Shown one piece after another: positions 48,994-57,523 of a stretch of DNA of 64,000 nucleotides. Position 1 is the first letter of the stretch. Every line of letters begins with the position of its first letter. The position numbers were made by a program, and so were the translations under genes. This stretch comes from JALZUV01 sp964654855 (GTDB lineage Bacteria > Pseudomonadota > Alphaproteobacteria > Rickettsiales > JALZUV01): positions 1-64,000 of the forward strand of contig CAZZJS010000007.1 of assembly GCA_964654855.1 (NCBI GenBank), written 5' to 3'. A model generated the notes under the pieces. It was given only the letters and a program-made list of their open reading frames with translations, was not told the origin of the DNA and ran no database searches.

Positions 48994-49761
48994 CTAGCTC
49001 ACTCCGTAACGCTTACCATAATTATCTTTAAGCAACTCGGTTTGCACCACTACAGCAACATCCACACAATGGCATTCTTCATCAATATAAACACCTGCAC
49101 CGAAACTCCCATTCATGCGGAGATACCCTTTCACCAACGCAGGCAGCTGTTTCAATGCCGCTTTCGTATCCACCTGCTCTAGCGGTAAAGGCTCAAATTT
49201 ATACGCATGTTTTGACTTTGGTGTCAGCGGTGCCGGCGTTTGATGCATATGGTGCAGGAACGATAATCCCATCAGATTATCTTGCGGATCTATTCCATTA
49301 AAAGAGGCGCAACCAAACAGCAATTTAATATCATAGTGCATCACATAAGCACCGATACCGTGAAACAGCAGCTGCATCGCCGCACGCGAGCGATAATCTG
49401 CACGCACGCAGGAACGGCCTAGCTCCATCACCTCGCCATCCATTTCTTTAATGCCCGTCACATCAAATTCTTTTTCACTATAGAATTTCCCAACCTTTTG
49501 CATCGGCCCACGGCGCAGCAATCGGTAAGTGGCAATTACCATCCCACCCTTATCTTCATCCTGTACAATTAGATGGTCGCAAACATCATCATATTCATCA
49601 AAATCGCGTTTCTCGGCTAATACTTGCGGGTTATCCGGTACGCCCCCCATCTCACCAAAGAAGATATCGTAACGCAGTTTCTGCGCTTGTTCGATTAAAT
49701 GTATTTTGTCCGTGACGCGTACCGTGAAGTTTCCCGCCTCGATCCGTAAAATATCAGTCAT
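48994..49761 (-). CDS. olsB: ornithine N-acyltransferase OlsB (hemolysin-like GNAT)
   Basis: A 255-residue GNAT-like enzyme with the acyl-ACP hemolysin/OlsB pattern: QKLRYDIFFGEMGG near the start, DFDEYDDVCDHLIVQD, VMELGRSCVRADYRSRAAM and LLFGCASFNGIDPQD. OlsB acylates ornithine with 3-hydroxyacyl-ACP to make lyso-ornithine lipid. It touches fur with no gap (TAAATG) and olsA follows, so the three probably form one transcript. Iron control through the first gene is possible but not shown. Confidence 0.82.
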   Translation of the reverse strand: MTDILRIEAGNFTVRVTDKIHLIEQAQKLRYDIFFGEMGGVPDNPQVLAEKRDFDEYDDVCDHLIVQDEDKGGMVIATYRLLRRGPMQKVGKFYSEKEFDVTGIKEMDGEVMELGRSCVRADYRSRAAMQLLFHGIGAYVMHYDIKLLFGCASFNGIDPQDNLMGLSFLHHMHQTPAPLTPKSKHAYKFEPLPLEQVDTKAALKQLPALVKGYLRMNGSFGAGVYIDEECHCVDVAVVVQTELLKDNYGKRYGVS

Positions 49762-50187
49762 TTAGGCTGGATCTTTCTCATCCAGCGGAACGCAGTAAAG
49801 CTCTAACCGATGATCCACAATCTTATAGCCGAGTTCTTTCGCTACTTTTTCCTGTAATTTTTCGATCTGGTCGTTGGTAAATTCGATCACTTTACCCGAA
49901 CGTAAATCAATTAAATGATCATGATGCTCATCTTCATCCGCAGGCTCATAACGCGCGCGGCCGTCACCAAAATCATGTTTCTCGATAATATCTGCCTCTT
50001 CAAACAGTTTCACCGTGCGATAAACGGTCGCAATAGAGATTTTAGAATCTACTTTATTGGCACGCGCATAAAGCATCTCTACATCAGGATGGTCTTTCGC
50101 TTCACCCAATACTTTGGCTATCACCTTGCGCTGACCCGTCATTTTCAGGCCTTTTTCGGTGCATTTATCCATCAATGTATTTGACAT
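49762..50187 (-). CDS. fur: ferric uptake regulator Fur
   Basis: A 141-residue Fur: winged-helix domain (about 1-85; ISIATVYRTVKLFEEADII is the recognition helix) and dimerisation/metal domain with DEHHDHLIDLRSGKVIEF and DHRLELYCVP. Metal-binding His/Glu residues are kept, but the CxxC structural zinc site is absent, as in many alphaproteobacteria. It represses iron-uptake genes when Fe2+ is bound. First gene of fur-olsB-olsA; its upstream region is shared with the divergent nagB fusion. Confidence 0.92.
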   Translation of the reverse strand: MSNTLMDKCTEKGLKMTGQRKVIAKVLGEAKDHPDVEMLYARANKVDSKISIATVYRTVKLFEEADIIEKHDFGDGRARYEPADEDEHHDHLIDLRSGKVIEFTNDQIEKLQEKVAKELGYKIVDHRLELYCVPLDEKDPA

Positions 50188-50291
50188 ATTATTCCCTATT
50201 ATTGAGCTTCATCATAAGCATCGCAGCGATCAAAACAATATGAATCCTCTTTAATCTTTCTTTCATAAAGCTTTGTTAAAATAGCGTGGCG

Positions 50292-52097
50292 ATGAGTATT
50301 GATTTACAGATAAAGACCACACATTCGGAAATATGCCAACAAGCAGCTAAGGAAATTGCCGAACAAATTCGTACAAAATCAAATTCTGCTATCGGCCTTG
50401 CCACTGGCAATACGATGGAACCTATTTATACTGAACTCGTACGCATGCATAAAGAAGAGGGGCTCGACTTCTCTCAAGTTAAGTTTTTCAACCTCGATGA
50501 GTTTGTAGATATTGAACCTAGCGATGAGCATTCTTTCGAATATTATTTGCGAAATTTATTCCTCAATAAAGTAAATGCGAAACCAGAAAATATTCATCTG
50601 GTAAAAGGCATAAGCTTCTCGCCTGAAACTTATGAACAAGAAATCAAAGACGCAGGTGGCATTGATATTCAAATACTCGGCATTGGCCGTAAAGGTCACA
50701 TTGGCTTTAATGAGGCAAGTGACCCAACGAGTACGCTAGATTCACGTACTCGTAAAGTTTCACTCGCAAAAACTACGATTGAAGATAGCGCCGCAAGCTT
50801 CGGCGGACAAAAAAATGTCCCTCTTGAAGCCTATACTCAGGGTATCGGCACAATTTTAGATGCCAAAAAACTGATTATGATTACCAATGGTGGGCATAAA
50901 ACAAATATCACCAAGGAACTGCTGACAGAAGGTCAGGTTACAGAAAACCCAGCACGTGCGGTGCTTCACCACCCGAATGTATCCCTCCATATGGATAACC
51001 CATCCACGGAGCTCTTAACCGATGCGCAGTTAAAAACGCACGCAAAGATGGATGTCGTACAATTAGCGGATCATCGCGCACAATTCGAACCTATACGCAT
51101 CCCAATGGGTGATGGTAGCGAAGTAACTCTGCCTTATAATGCCGATATTTTTCTTCCCGAAGTAATGAGGATTAACGAAGCATTTGATATTAATAGCGCC
51201 AAGCATATTAAAGGTTTCCGCGAGATGATGAAAAACATCAAGGAAACTTATGTTGGTGCCCATCAAGATGATACTGAGCTATGGGTTCCACAAGCCATTG
51301 AAGCAAATGATGATGCTCAAGAACGCGGTAAACCGAACCAATTTCTAACCATTATCGCAACGGATGGCGCAGCTTATACCAGCGCACTTAAGCGTGAAGG
51401 CAAATATTCTAAAATGACACCTGAAATGCTTATTACTGAGCGTAAAAAAGAACAACGAAACGCCGCGCGTAATTTACGTTATCCCGCCATTCAGCTACAA
51501 TACCCTTCTAACACGGTGAAAGGCTTCTTGAATGACCAGAAAACACAGGAAGTAATTGATGTTCTCAGCGGGCTTTACGAAAAAATGCCTAAACATGAAA
51601 CAGCCTATACACACCACCCAGTTGATATTCATAAAACACATACAGCCTGTGCCACACTGAGCATCCAAGCGTTGCGTAACAGCAAACAAAAACCCAAGGA
51701 AGTGTTTGGTATGCCTGCGTGGGGTGAGACCGGTATTTACGATAAAATCTTTCCTCTCAAACGCCCAGAGCTTATCAAACAACAACTTGAAAAATTCCCT
51801 TCCCAAGTTGAAATGCAAAAACGGGCTTATGGTGTCAATGGTGAAGGAGCTGCTCGCGGTAAAGGCTTCCTTTATAGTCCACATGAAAATTCGCCACCTG
51901 ATGGCGCAGCTATTGGTATTGATTTGTCAGAAGCGGTAACGAAAAGCACCCCTCTTCAAACGGTCATTAAAGAAGCTTATGCTAAAAAGTTGGAAAAGCA
52001 CACAGAGATGCTCAATGATTATGCAGCACCGGGAAGCCCCGAAGCTTCGCATAGCCGTATCAATCGGACTCCTTCAAGCCACGGCAAAGGGCGCTAA
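50292..52097 (+). CDS. glucosamine-6-phosphate deaminase fused to a PIG-L/LmbE-type deacetylase
   Basis: A 601-residue two-domain protein. Residues 1-250 are NagB-like: FNLDEF (Asp69-Glu70) and GIGRKGHIGFNEA (His136, Glu141) form the deaminase active site. Residues about 315-510 are a PIG-L/LmbE deacetylase: AHQDDTE (His324, Asp326, Asp327) and HHPVDIHKTH (about 441-450) bind zinc. The pair could deacetylate and deaminate amino sugars in one protein. The tail after 520 is disordered and ends SSHGKGR. Similar fusions are known in Bacteroidetes. It stands alone, divergent from fur. Confidence 0.85.
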   Translation: MSIDLQIKTTHSEICQQAAKEIAEQIRTKSNSAIGLATGNTMEPIYTELVRMHKEEGLDFSQVKFFNLDEFVDIEPSDEHSFEYYLRNLFLNKVNAKPENIHLVKGISFSPETYEQEIKDAGGIDIQILGIGRKGHIGFNEASDPTSTLDSRTRKVSLAKTTIEDSAASFGGQKNVPLEAYTQGIGTILDAKKLIMITNGGHKTNITKELLTEGQVTENPARAVLHHPNVSLHMDNPSTELLTDAQLKTHAKMDVVQLADHRAQFEPIRIPMGDGSEVTLPYNADIFLPEVMRINEAFDINSAKHIKGFREMMKNIKETYVGAHQDDTELWVPQAIEANDDAQERGKPNQFLTIIATDGAAYTSALKREGKYSKMTPEMLITERKKEQRNAARNLRYPAIQLQYPSNTVKGFLNDQKTQEVIDVLSGLYEKMPKHETAYTHHPVDIHKTHTACATLSIQALRNSKQKPKEVFGMPAWGETGIYDKIFPLKRPELIKQQLEKFPSQVEMQKRAYGVNGEGAARGKGFLYSPHENSPPDGAAIGIDLSEAVTKSTPLQTVIKEAYAKKLEKHTEMLNDYAAPGSPEASHSRINRTPSSHGKGR

Positions 52098-52978
52098 CCA
52101 ATCTCTCTATCCAACCCAATATCCACGGCAATGGCTGAGTGCGTCAAAGCGCCGATGGAGATGGCATCTACGCCGGTTTTGGCAACGACTGCGACTGAAT
52201 TCATATTAATACCGCCGGAAGCTTCATATTTAATTGGGCTGTCGCCGCGCATTTCCATCGCCTTCTCCAATACGGATGGCGGCATATTATCCAGCAAAAT
52301 CCAATCTGGCTTAGCGATGAGCGCTTCGGCGAGTTGCTCTAGCGTATCGACCTCAATTTCGATTTTTAAATCTGGGTTCTTTGCGCGGGCGGCAGCCACT
52401 GCCGCACCAATATCGGGCTGAACGGTCAGATGATTATCTTTAATCAGCACCGCATCATCCAAACGCAAACGATGGTTCTGCCCGCCACCACAATGCACGC
52501 CATATTTATCCAAATAGCGCATGCCTGGCATGGTTTTGCGTGTATCTAGAATGGTGCAGCCGGTGCCCTCAACTGCTTTGACATAGGCGTTAGTCAAGGT
52601 TGCGACTCCGCAAATACGTTGCAATAAATTTAATGCCAACCGTTCCCCAGTCAGCAATAAATGCGCGTTGCCTTTCACAGTCATAAGGGTTTGCCCTGCC
52701 CTAACTGTCTCACCCTCTTCAACCGCGGCAATCGTCTGCGGAGGTAATGCAACATTTTCCATACGTGTCGCGAGTTTCGCGTAAGTTTTCGGCACAAGAA
52801 ATAGCCCTGCCATCACCATATCTTCACGTGCACGGAAGGAGAATTCTGCATTCGCATCAGTAGAAATCAGCGCCTCGCTCGTCACATCGCCCTGCCCAAT
52901 ATCCTCATCAAGGCCAAGCTCGATAAGGCGATCTAATTGCTCAGAGGCTTGCTTCCCATATAAATCATGGTAACTCAT
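52094..52978 (-). CDS. nadC: nicotinate-nucleotide pyrophosphorylase (carboxylating)
   Basis: A 294-residue quinolinate phosphoribosyltransferase: LDTRKTMPGMRYLDKYGVHCGGGQNHRLRL is the active-site block, and EIEVDTLEQL and KYEASGGINMNSV follow. It converts quinolinate plus PRPP to nicotinate mononucleotide in the de novo NAD pathway. It converges on the nagB fusion with a 4-bp stop overlap, and overlaps the upstream unknown gene by 4 bp; nadA is next. Confidence 0.95.
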   Translation of the reverse strand: MSYHDLYGKQASEQLDRLIELGLDEDIGQGDVTSEALISTDANAEFSFRAREDMVMAGLFLVPKTYAKLATRMENVALPPQTIAAVEEGETVRAGQTLMTVKGNAHLLLTGERLALNLLQRICGVATLTNAYVKAVEGTGCTILDTRKTMPGMRYLDKYGVHCGGGQNHRLRLDDAVLIKDNHLTVQPDIGAAVAAARAKNPDLKIEIEVDTLEQLAEALIAKPDWILLDNMPPSVLEKAMEMRGDSPIKYEASGGINMNSVAVVAKTGVDAISIGALTHSAIAVDIGLDREIG

Positions 52979-53610
52979 AAATTCTTTCCCAAGGTCGTTA
53001 CTTTTTTAAGCGCAGGCAATAGATACTTTGAATAAGGAGGGACGAGCTGTTTCAAACCAGTGGCAGGGAATGTATAATTTAATGTCTGCTGCGCACCTGT
53101 ATTCGTATCTTTCACCTTCACCTTACCACTAATTGCTTTCGATAATTCATAGCCTTCCCATAGATGGCTTTCTTCTAAAACAGCCAGAACCGAAATAGCA
53201 AAATTATCTGGTAGATTTACTTTGAATATGCGCGGCGGGTTATTTGCCTTTTTGACCGTCACTTGCACTTCTTCTGGCGCTTGCAAAGTCGCTTTATTTA
53301 ATTGCGTAAAAGAGCCTATCACCGAAAATTCTGGAGCTGTAACGCGATATTCCACCCCTTCCATCTTCAAAATAAGAAGCGGTTGAGAAAGTGTAACAGC
53401 TGGGCTTAAGCCAATCGGTTCTACCCCGTAAGTTTCATATGTAAAACTCAGCTCGCGATCATGTAAAATCAAGTTCCGCTTCAACAAAGTCAGATTATCA
53501 TCGACCACTTGTTGCAAGCCGCCAGCCATAGCAACCCAAACAAAAACACTCACCCCTAGCGCGACTAAAAGAACAACCACCGCCAGAATTCCAAGGAACC
53601 ACTTCCACAT
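52975..53610 (-). CDS. hypothetical membrane-anchored protein in the nad operon, 211 aa
   Basis: A single N-terminal helix (about residues 4-28, FLGILAVVVLLVALGVSVFVWVA) anchors a periplasmic beta-rich domain of about 180 residues (ELSFTYETYGVEPIGLSPAVTLSQPLLIL, then EEVQVTVKKANNPPRIFKV). No family is recognised; the shape is reminiscent of lipid- or polymer-handling periplasmic proteins. It lies between nadA (3-bp gap) and nadC (ATGA overlap), although no link to NAD synthesis is evident. Confidence 0.6.
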   Translation of the reverse strand: MWKWFLGILAVVVLLVALGVSVFVWVAMAGGLQQVVDDNLTLLKRNLILHDRELSFTYETYGVEPIGLSPAVTLSQPLLILKMEGVEYRVTAPEFSVIGSFTQLNKATLQAPEEVQVTVKKANNPPRIFKVNLPDNFAISVLAVLEESHLWEGYELSKAISGKVKVKDTNTGAQQTLNYTFPATGLKQLVPPYSKYLLPALKKVTTLGKNL

Positions 53611-53613
53611 AGC

Positions 53614-54621
53614 TTAATCTTTCGTAATCGCTGCTGAAGGTATCGCTTTGGACATTTCCAGCATTTTTTCTAACGGCTTGCGCGCCGCTTCAATCGTCGG
53701 CATATCTAACACAAGCTCTGGCCCTTCATCACGCAATGCATGATACAGCTTTTCCATCGTGTTCAACTTCATGTAAGGACAGGTATTACAGCTCACACAA
53801 GCACCATCATTCACGCCAGGTACATCATAAAATTCACTTCCTGGTGAACGCTTCTTCATTTGATGCAAGATGCCTGGCTCCGTCAAAACGATAAACTCCG
53901 CGCCCGGATGATCTTCGGTAAATTGCAGCAATGAACTAGTCGAGCCAACATGTTGCGCGTGCCCCAGCAAATGTTCCGGACATTCTGGATGCGCAATCAC
54001 ATGCGCCTTCGGATAGCGTGTTTTTAATTTAATCAGCTCTTTTTCTGAGAATTGCTCATGCACCATGCAGGTACCATTCCACAAGGTCATATCGCGACCT
54101 GTCTTTTTCGATAGATACCCGCCTAAATATTTATCCGGTGCGAATAAAATCGGCTGATCTTCAGGAATTTGACGAATAATAGCCTCCGCATTGGTGGAGG
54201 TTACGATAATATCGGTTTGCGCCTTCACTGCAGCTGAGCAGTTAATATAAGTCAGTGATAAATGATCCGGATGCGCTTTTCGAAATTCACCAAATTCTTT
54301 GGGCGGACACGAAGTTTCCAGCGAGCAACCCGCATCCATATCTGGCACCAGCACCAATTTCTCAGGATTTAAAATCTTCGCCGTTTCCGCCATAAAACGC
54401 ACGCCACAAAAAACGATAATATCAGCCTCGGTACTGGCCGCCTTACGCGCGAGGTCAAGCGAGTCACCCACAAAATCGGCAATTTCTTGTAACTCAGGTT
54501 CCTGATAATAATGCGCCAAAATCACCGCATTCTTTGACGCACGAAGACGGTTAATTTCATCTTCCAATTCAAGATCGGTTAGAGGTGTGGTGCCAACACC
54601 TTCATGCGAAGTAATATCCAT
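53614..54621 (-). CDS. nadA: quinolinate synthase
   Basis: A 335-residue enzyme that makes quinolinate from iminoaspartate and dihydroxyacetone phosphate, using a [4Fe-4S] cluster. Cluster and active-site motifs include AHYYQEPELQEIADFVGDSL, CGVRFMAETAKIL, HPECPEHLL and VSCNTCPYMKLNT. First gene of nadA-x-nadC. L-aspartate oxidase (nadB) is missing from the operon and window, so iminoaspartate may come from elsewhere (NadB or aspartate dehydrogenase). Confidence 0.96.
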   Translation of the reverse strand: MDITSHEGVGTTPLTDLELEDEINRLRASKNAVILAHYYQEPELQEIADFVGDSLDLARKAASTEADIIVFCGVRFMAETAKILNPEKLVLVPDMDAGCSLETSCPPKEFGEFRKAHPDHLSLTYINCSAAVKAQTDIIVTSTNAEAIIRQIPEDQPILFAPDKYLGGYLSKKTGRDMTLWNGTCMVHEQFSEKELIKLKTRYPKAHVIAHPECPEHLLGHAQHVGSTSSLLQFTEDHPGAEFIVLTEPGILHQMKKRSPGSEFYDVPGVNDGACVSCNTCPYMKLNTMEKLYHALRDEGPELVLDMPTIEAARKPLEKMLEMSKAIPSAAITKD

Positions 54622-54688
54622 GCCATGTAGATAGGGCAGAAGTTCGGGTTTTTCAACCAGAAGAAAGGATAAAGGCCACTAGGCCAAC

Positions 54689-54750
54689 CCAGCCATGAGC
54701 AAGCGAAGCGTCGCCTATCGCGAGCCAAGTAGGGCGAGCGGGGGCAATCA
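54689..54750. repeat. intergenic repeat copy A (about 60 bp)
   Basis: This copy, starting CAGCCATGAGCAAGCG and ending GGGGGCAATCAA, matches the copy at 55946-56008 at most positions, mainly with C/T or G/A differences. It ends 4 bp before the stop of the Spx-like gene on the minus strand. Confidence 0.7.
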
Positions 54751-54754
54751 AAAA

Positions 54755-55108
54755 TTAACCAAACAGTGCCTTATACTCATCTTCTTTAAAACCAAGCGTT
54801 TTGGCCTCACCATCAATCACCATAACAGGGCGCTTAATAATGCTCGATTTTTCCTGCGCTAATGCAATCGCCTGCGCATCGCCTTTTATACTTTCTTTAG
54901 TCGCATCATCTAATTTACGCCACGTCATACCCGCGCGATTAATCACTTTTTCCCAACCAAATTTTTCACACCATTGTTTTAATTCAGTCGCATCGGTTCC
55001 GTGTTTTTTAAAATCATGAAACTCATATTCGATATTATTTTCTTCCAAATAATTGCGGGCTTTTTTAACCGTATTACAATTGGGGATTCCACAAATTTTA
55101 ATGCTCAT
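54755..55108 (-). CDS. ArsC/Spx-family protein (YffB-like), 117 aa
   Basis: A small thioredoxin-fold protein with IPNCNTVKKARNYLEE at the N-terminus (one Cys, CNTV, as in YffB/Spx-like proteins; a second active-site Cys is not in the CxxC position), EFHDFKKHGTD and IIKRPVMVIDGEAKTLGF. Family members include arsenate reductase ArsC, Spx regulators and YffB. This one is probably a glutathione-linked reductase of unknown substrate. Single gene; intergenic repeats lie on its downstream side. Confidence 0.82.
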   Translation of the reverse strand: MSIKICGIPNCNTVKKARNYLEENNIEYEFHDFKKHGTDATELKQWCEKFGWEKVINRAGMTWRKLDDATKESIKGDAQAIALAQEKSSIIKRPVMVIDGEAKTLGFKEDEYKALFG

Positions 55109-55234
55109 TTATTGCTCCAAATTAAGAATTTTATCTTCGCTTTTTGCTATACAATTCAGATAAGCAATGCTACATAAATCTTCACTTATTTTGCAATGCA
55201 CCATTAATATATTTTTTACGTAGGAGAGTCCCCG

Positions 55235-55918
55235 ATGGTTGGAGAAACAAAAATAAATTACGCCGCTAGTAAGATGCAACCCTCTGCGATTGCACCTCAA
55301 CCGATGGAAATTCGTATTGCCACTCCGGCAGAAGAACTGGAAAAAGAAGAGACGGTAACCGAACTCAAAAAACCTACAGCAAAAAAGAAAGCTGCGGCAA
55401 AGCCTGCCGCTAAACGTGGCCGTGGGCGTCCTGCTGGCAGTAAAAATAAGGTGAAAAAAGCAAAGCCAACTTCTGCTGCAAAGAAGAAGAAAATAACAGC
55501 TAAAAAGGCAGCACCTAAAAAGCCTAATGCGAAGAAAACTTCTTCGGCAAAATCAAATAATAAATCTTCAGCAAAAACAGAGTCATTCGCACAAAATAAT
55601 GAGGCGATAAACGCAGCGATAGAATCAAATAGCGCAACAGCAAAAATGACTCAAACTATGACAGAAGAAATGATGAAATTCGCCAATAAAAATTTCTCCG
55701 AAAATATGACACTTTCGAAAGAATTTTTCAGCTGCCGCACCATGAGCGATATGTTCGAAATTCAGAATAAAATGATGAAAAATAATTTCGATAGTTTCTT
55801 TAAACAATCATCGAAAATGTCTGAAATGCTTTTTAAAGCTGCCTCTGAAAGCGCGACCCCATTAAGTGGCCCTTTCACCAATATGGCCGATGAATTTAAA
55901 AAGAAATTCAGCGCTTAA
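55235..55918 (+). CDS. phasin with AT-hook and histone-H1-like N-terminus
   Basis: The 227-residue protein has two parts. Residues about 45-115 are Lys/Ala-rich and contain an AT-hook RGRGRPAGSKNK (61-72), a DNA minor-groove binding motif. Residues about 135-227 are helical and match the phasin domain (MTQTMTEEMMKFANK, then NKMMKNNFDSFFKQSSKMSEML). Phasins coat PHA granules; a DNA-binding part would tether granules to the nucleoid, as proposed for PhaF and PhaM of other bacteria. Ribosome binding site AGGAGAG. Confidence 0.82.
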   Translation: MVGETKINYAASKMQPSAIAPQPMEIRIATPAEELEKEETVTELKKPTAKKKAAAKPAAKRGRGRPAGSKNKVKKAKPTSAAKKKKITAKKAAPKKPNAKKTSSAKSNNKSSAKTESFAQNNEAINAAIESNSATAKMTQTMTEEMMKFANKNFSENMTLSKEFFSCRTMSDMFEIQNKMMKNNFDSFFKQSSKMSEMLFKAASESATPLSGPFTNMADEFKKKFSA

Positions 55919-55945
55919 TTAATTTCGTGAGTCAGTAGACAAGCG

Positions 55946-56008
55946 CAACCATGAGCAAATGAAGTGTCGTCTATCGCGAAGCCAGTAGGCCAAGCGGGGA
56001 CAATTAAA
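55946..56008. repeat. intergenic repeat copy B (about 60 bp)
   Basis: This copy (CGCAACCATGAGCAAATG to GGGGACAATTAAA) sits 2 bp before the queF stop on the minus strand. GTCAGTAGACAAGCG just before it resembles GCCAGTAGGCCAAGCG inside it, so the unit may once have been tandem. Confidence 0.7.
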
Positions 56009-56010
56009 TA

Positions 56011-56475
56011 CTATCCGCGCCCTTTATAGTTTTCTACACCCGCTTCAGGAATCCATACACCTTTAGGTGCCTCATCGCTTTGATAGAAAATATCAATTGG
56101 AATACCACCGCGTGGGTACCAATATCCTGCAATGCGCAACCATTTTGGTACGGTGATTTCTTCTAGGCGTTTGGCAATGCTAATGGTGCACGCCTCATGA
56201 AAATCACCATGATTACGAAATGAACCAAGAAACAATTTCAGCGATTTACTTTCTACTAGATAAAGCTGCGGCACATAATCAATCACCAGATGTGCGAAAT
56301 CCGGTTGCCCTGTCAGCGGGCAAAGCGACGTAAATTCTGGGCAACTAAAGCGCACACAGTAATCTTTATCCGTATGCGGGTTATCCACTCGCTCCAGCAC
56401 GGCTTCTTCCGGCGATGCAGGGAGCACTGTTTTTCCACCTAATTGGGTTAGGTTTTCATAAATTTCATCAGACAT
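56011..56475 (-). CDS. queF: NADPH-dependent 7-cyano-7-deazaguanine reductase
   Basis: A 154-residue unimodular QueF: EFTSLCPLTGQPDF with Cys52 and Asp59 (thioimide nucleophile and acid) and ESKSLKLFLGSFRNHGDFHEACT (NADPH binding). It reduces preQ0 to preQ1 in queuosine synthesis. queC and queE are 1-2.5 kb downstream; the pathway gene queD is not in the window. Repeat copy B abuts its stop codon. Confidence 0.95.
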   Translation of the reverse strand: MSDEIYENLTQLGGKTVLPASPEEAVLERVDNPHTDKDYCVRFSCPEFTSLCPLTGQPDFAHLVIDYVPQLYLVESKSLKLFLGSFRNHGDFHEACTISIAKRLEEITVPKWLRIAGYWYPRGGIPIDIFYQSDEAPKGVWIPEAGVENYKGRG

Positions 56476-56543
56476 ATCCCTTCATTAGCCAAATCGTACA
56501 TTATTCGCTAGCTAAAAGAATATAAGCAGGATAGCTGATACCT

Positions 56544-57473
56544 ATGAACACTCAGTCCAAACCCATCGATAAAACAGGCTTACTGCCTGCCATTGGCTGT
56601 TACAGCTTATGGGGATTATTTCCAATTTACTGGAAATTTCTCTCCCATATCGATGCGCTGGAAACCTTGGTGCATCGTATCATTTGGTCATTCGTCTTTT
56701 ACATTGCCATCATGGGTGCGCGAGTTTTGATTGGTAAACAATTCAGCCAGAAAGTGACAAAGCGCGATTGGATGCTCGCCATTATCACCGGTATTTTAAT
56801 GTCGGCTAATTGGTGGGTCTATATTTACGCCATGAATATTGAACGGATTATTGAAACTAGCCTCGCCTATTTCATCAATCCGCTTTTATCGGTGGCTGTC
56901 GGTGTACTCATTTTCCGCGAACCCTTCCCTAAATTGCTTAAAATTGCCTTTATCCTCGCTATGATTGGTGTCGCCATTCAGATTGGCTATGGCGACCATT
57001 TCCCGTGGATTGCCCTTACCTTAGCGACTAGTTTTTGCATTTATGGTGCGATTAAAAAGATTGTCACCGTTAATGCCACACAATTTTCAATGATGGAAAG
57101 CGCTGTGGTACTATTACCTGCGCTCGTCTTTGCCTATACGTTGCGCGCGGAGAGCGACCTCACCTTGCAAACCGCTGATTGGCTTTTCCTCGCAGGCGGC
57201 GGTATCGCAACGGGCATCCCACTCATCCTCTTTGCGATGGCCGCACAAAAGCTGCCCTATAGTGTCATGGGAATGCTACAATTTATCGGCCCTACCATTC
57301 AATTTTTGCTAGGCTATTATCTCTACAAAGAACCCGTGAACCAAATCGGTTGGATTTCATACGGCTTCATCTGGGGAGGCGTGAGCCTGTATTTCATAGA
57401 CCGTATCCGCGTCGCAAATAACCTGCGTAAAGCCAGCAAAGTGCCGTTAGCAACACCACAAAGCCCGAAATAG
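56544..57473 (+). CDS. rarD: EamA-family transporter RarD
   Basis: A 309-residue membrane protein of ten helices, with RarD marks ALETLVHRIIWSF, NWWVYIYAMN, ETSLAYFINPLL and QFIGPTIQFLLGYYLYKEP. RarD proteins are of unclear substrate (once linked to chloramphenicol resistance). It lies between queF and queC without being part of their operon and ends next to the third repeat copy. Confidence 0.88.
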   Translation: MNTQSKPIDKTGLLPAIGCYSLWGLFPIYWKFLSHIDALETLVHRIIWSFVFYIAIMGARVLIGKQFSQKVTKRDWMLAIITGILMSANWWVYIYAMNIERIIETSLAYFINPLLSVAVGVLIFREPFPKLLKIAFILAMIGVAIQIGYGDHFPWIALTLATSFCIYGAIKKIVTVNATQFSMMESAVVLLPALVFAYTLRAESDLTLQTADWLFLAGGGIATGIPLILFAMAAQKLPYSVMGMLQFIGPTIQFLLGYYLYKEPVNQIGWISYGFIWGGVSLYFIDRIRVANNLRKASKVPLATPQSPK

Positions 57474-57523
57474 AAAGCGAAGCGTCGCGTAACTGGAGCG
57501 ATAGTAATTGCGACAGGGCGCAA
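57474..57523. repeat. intergenic repeat copy C (diverged, about 50 bp)
   Basis: It shares GCGAAGCGTCGC and the end GGGCGCAATCAAA with copies A and B and, like them, lies directly before the stop of a minus-strand gene (queC). Similarity in the middle is weak, so membership is tentative. Confidence 0.4.

Noticed and set aside
56476..56543. A preQ1 riboswitch before queF
   Set aside because: No C-rich aptamer stem, A-rich tail or fitting hairpin is visible in the short leaders of queF, queC or queE.
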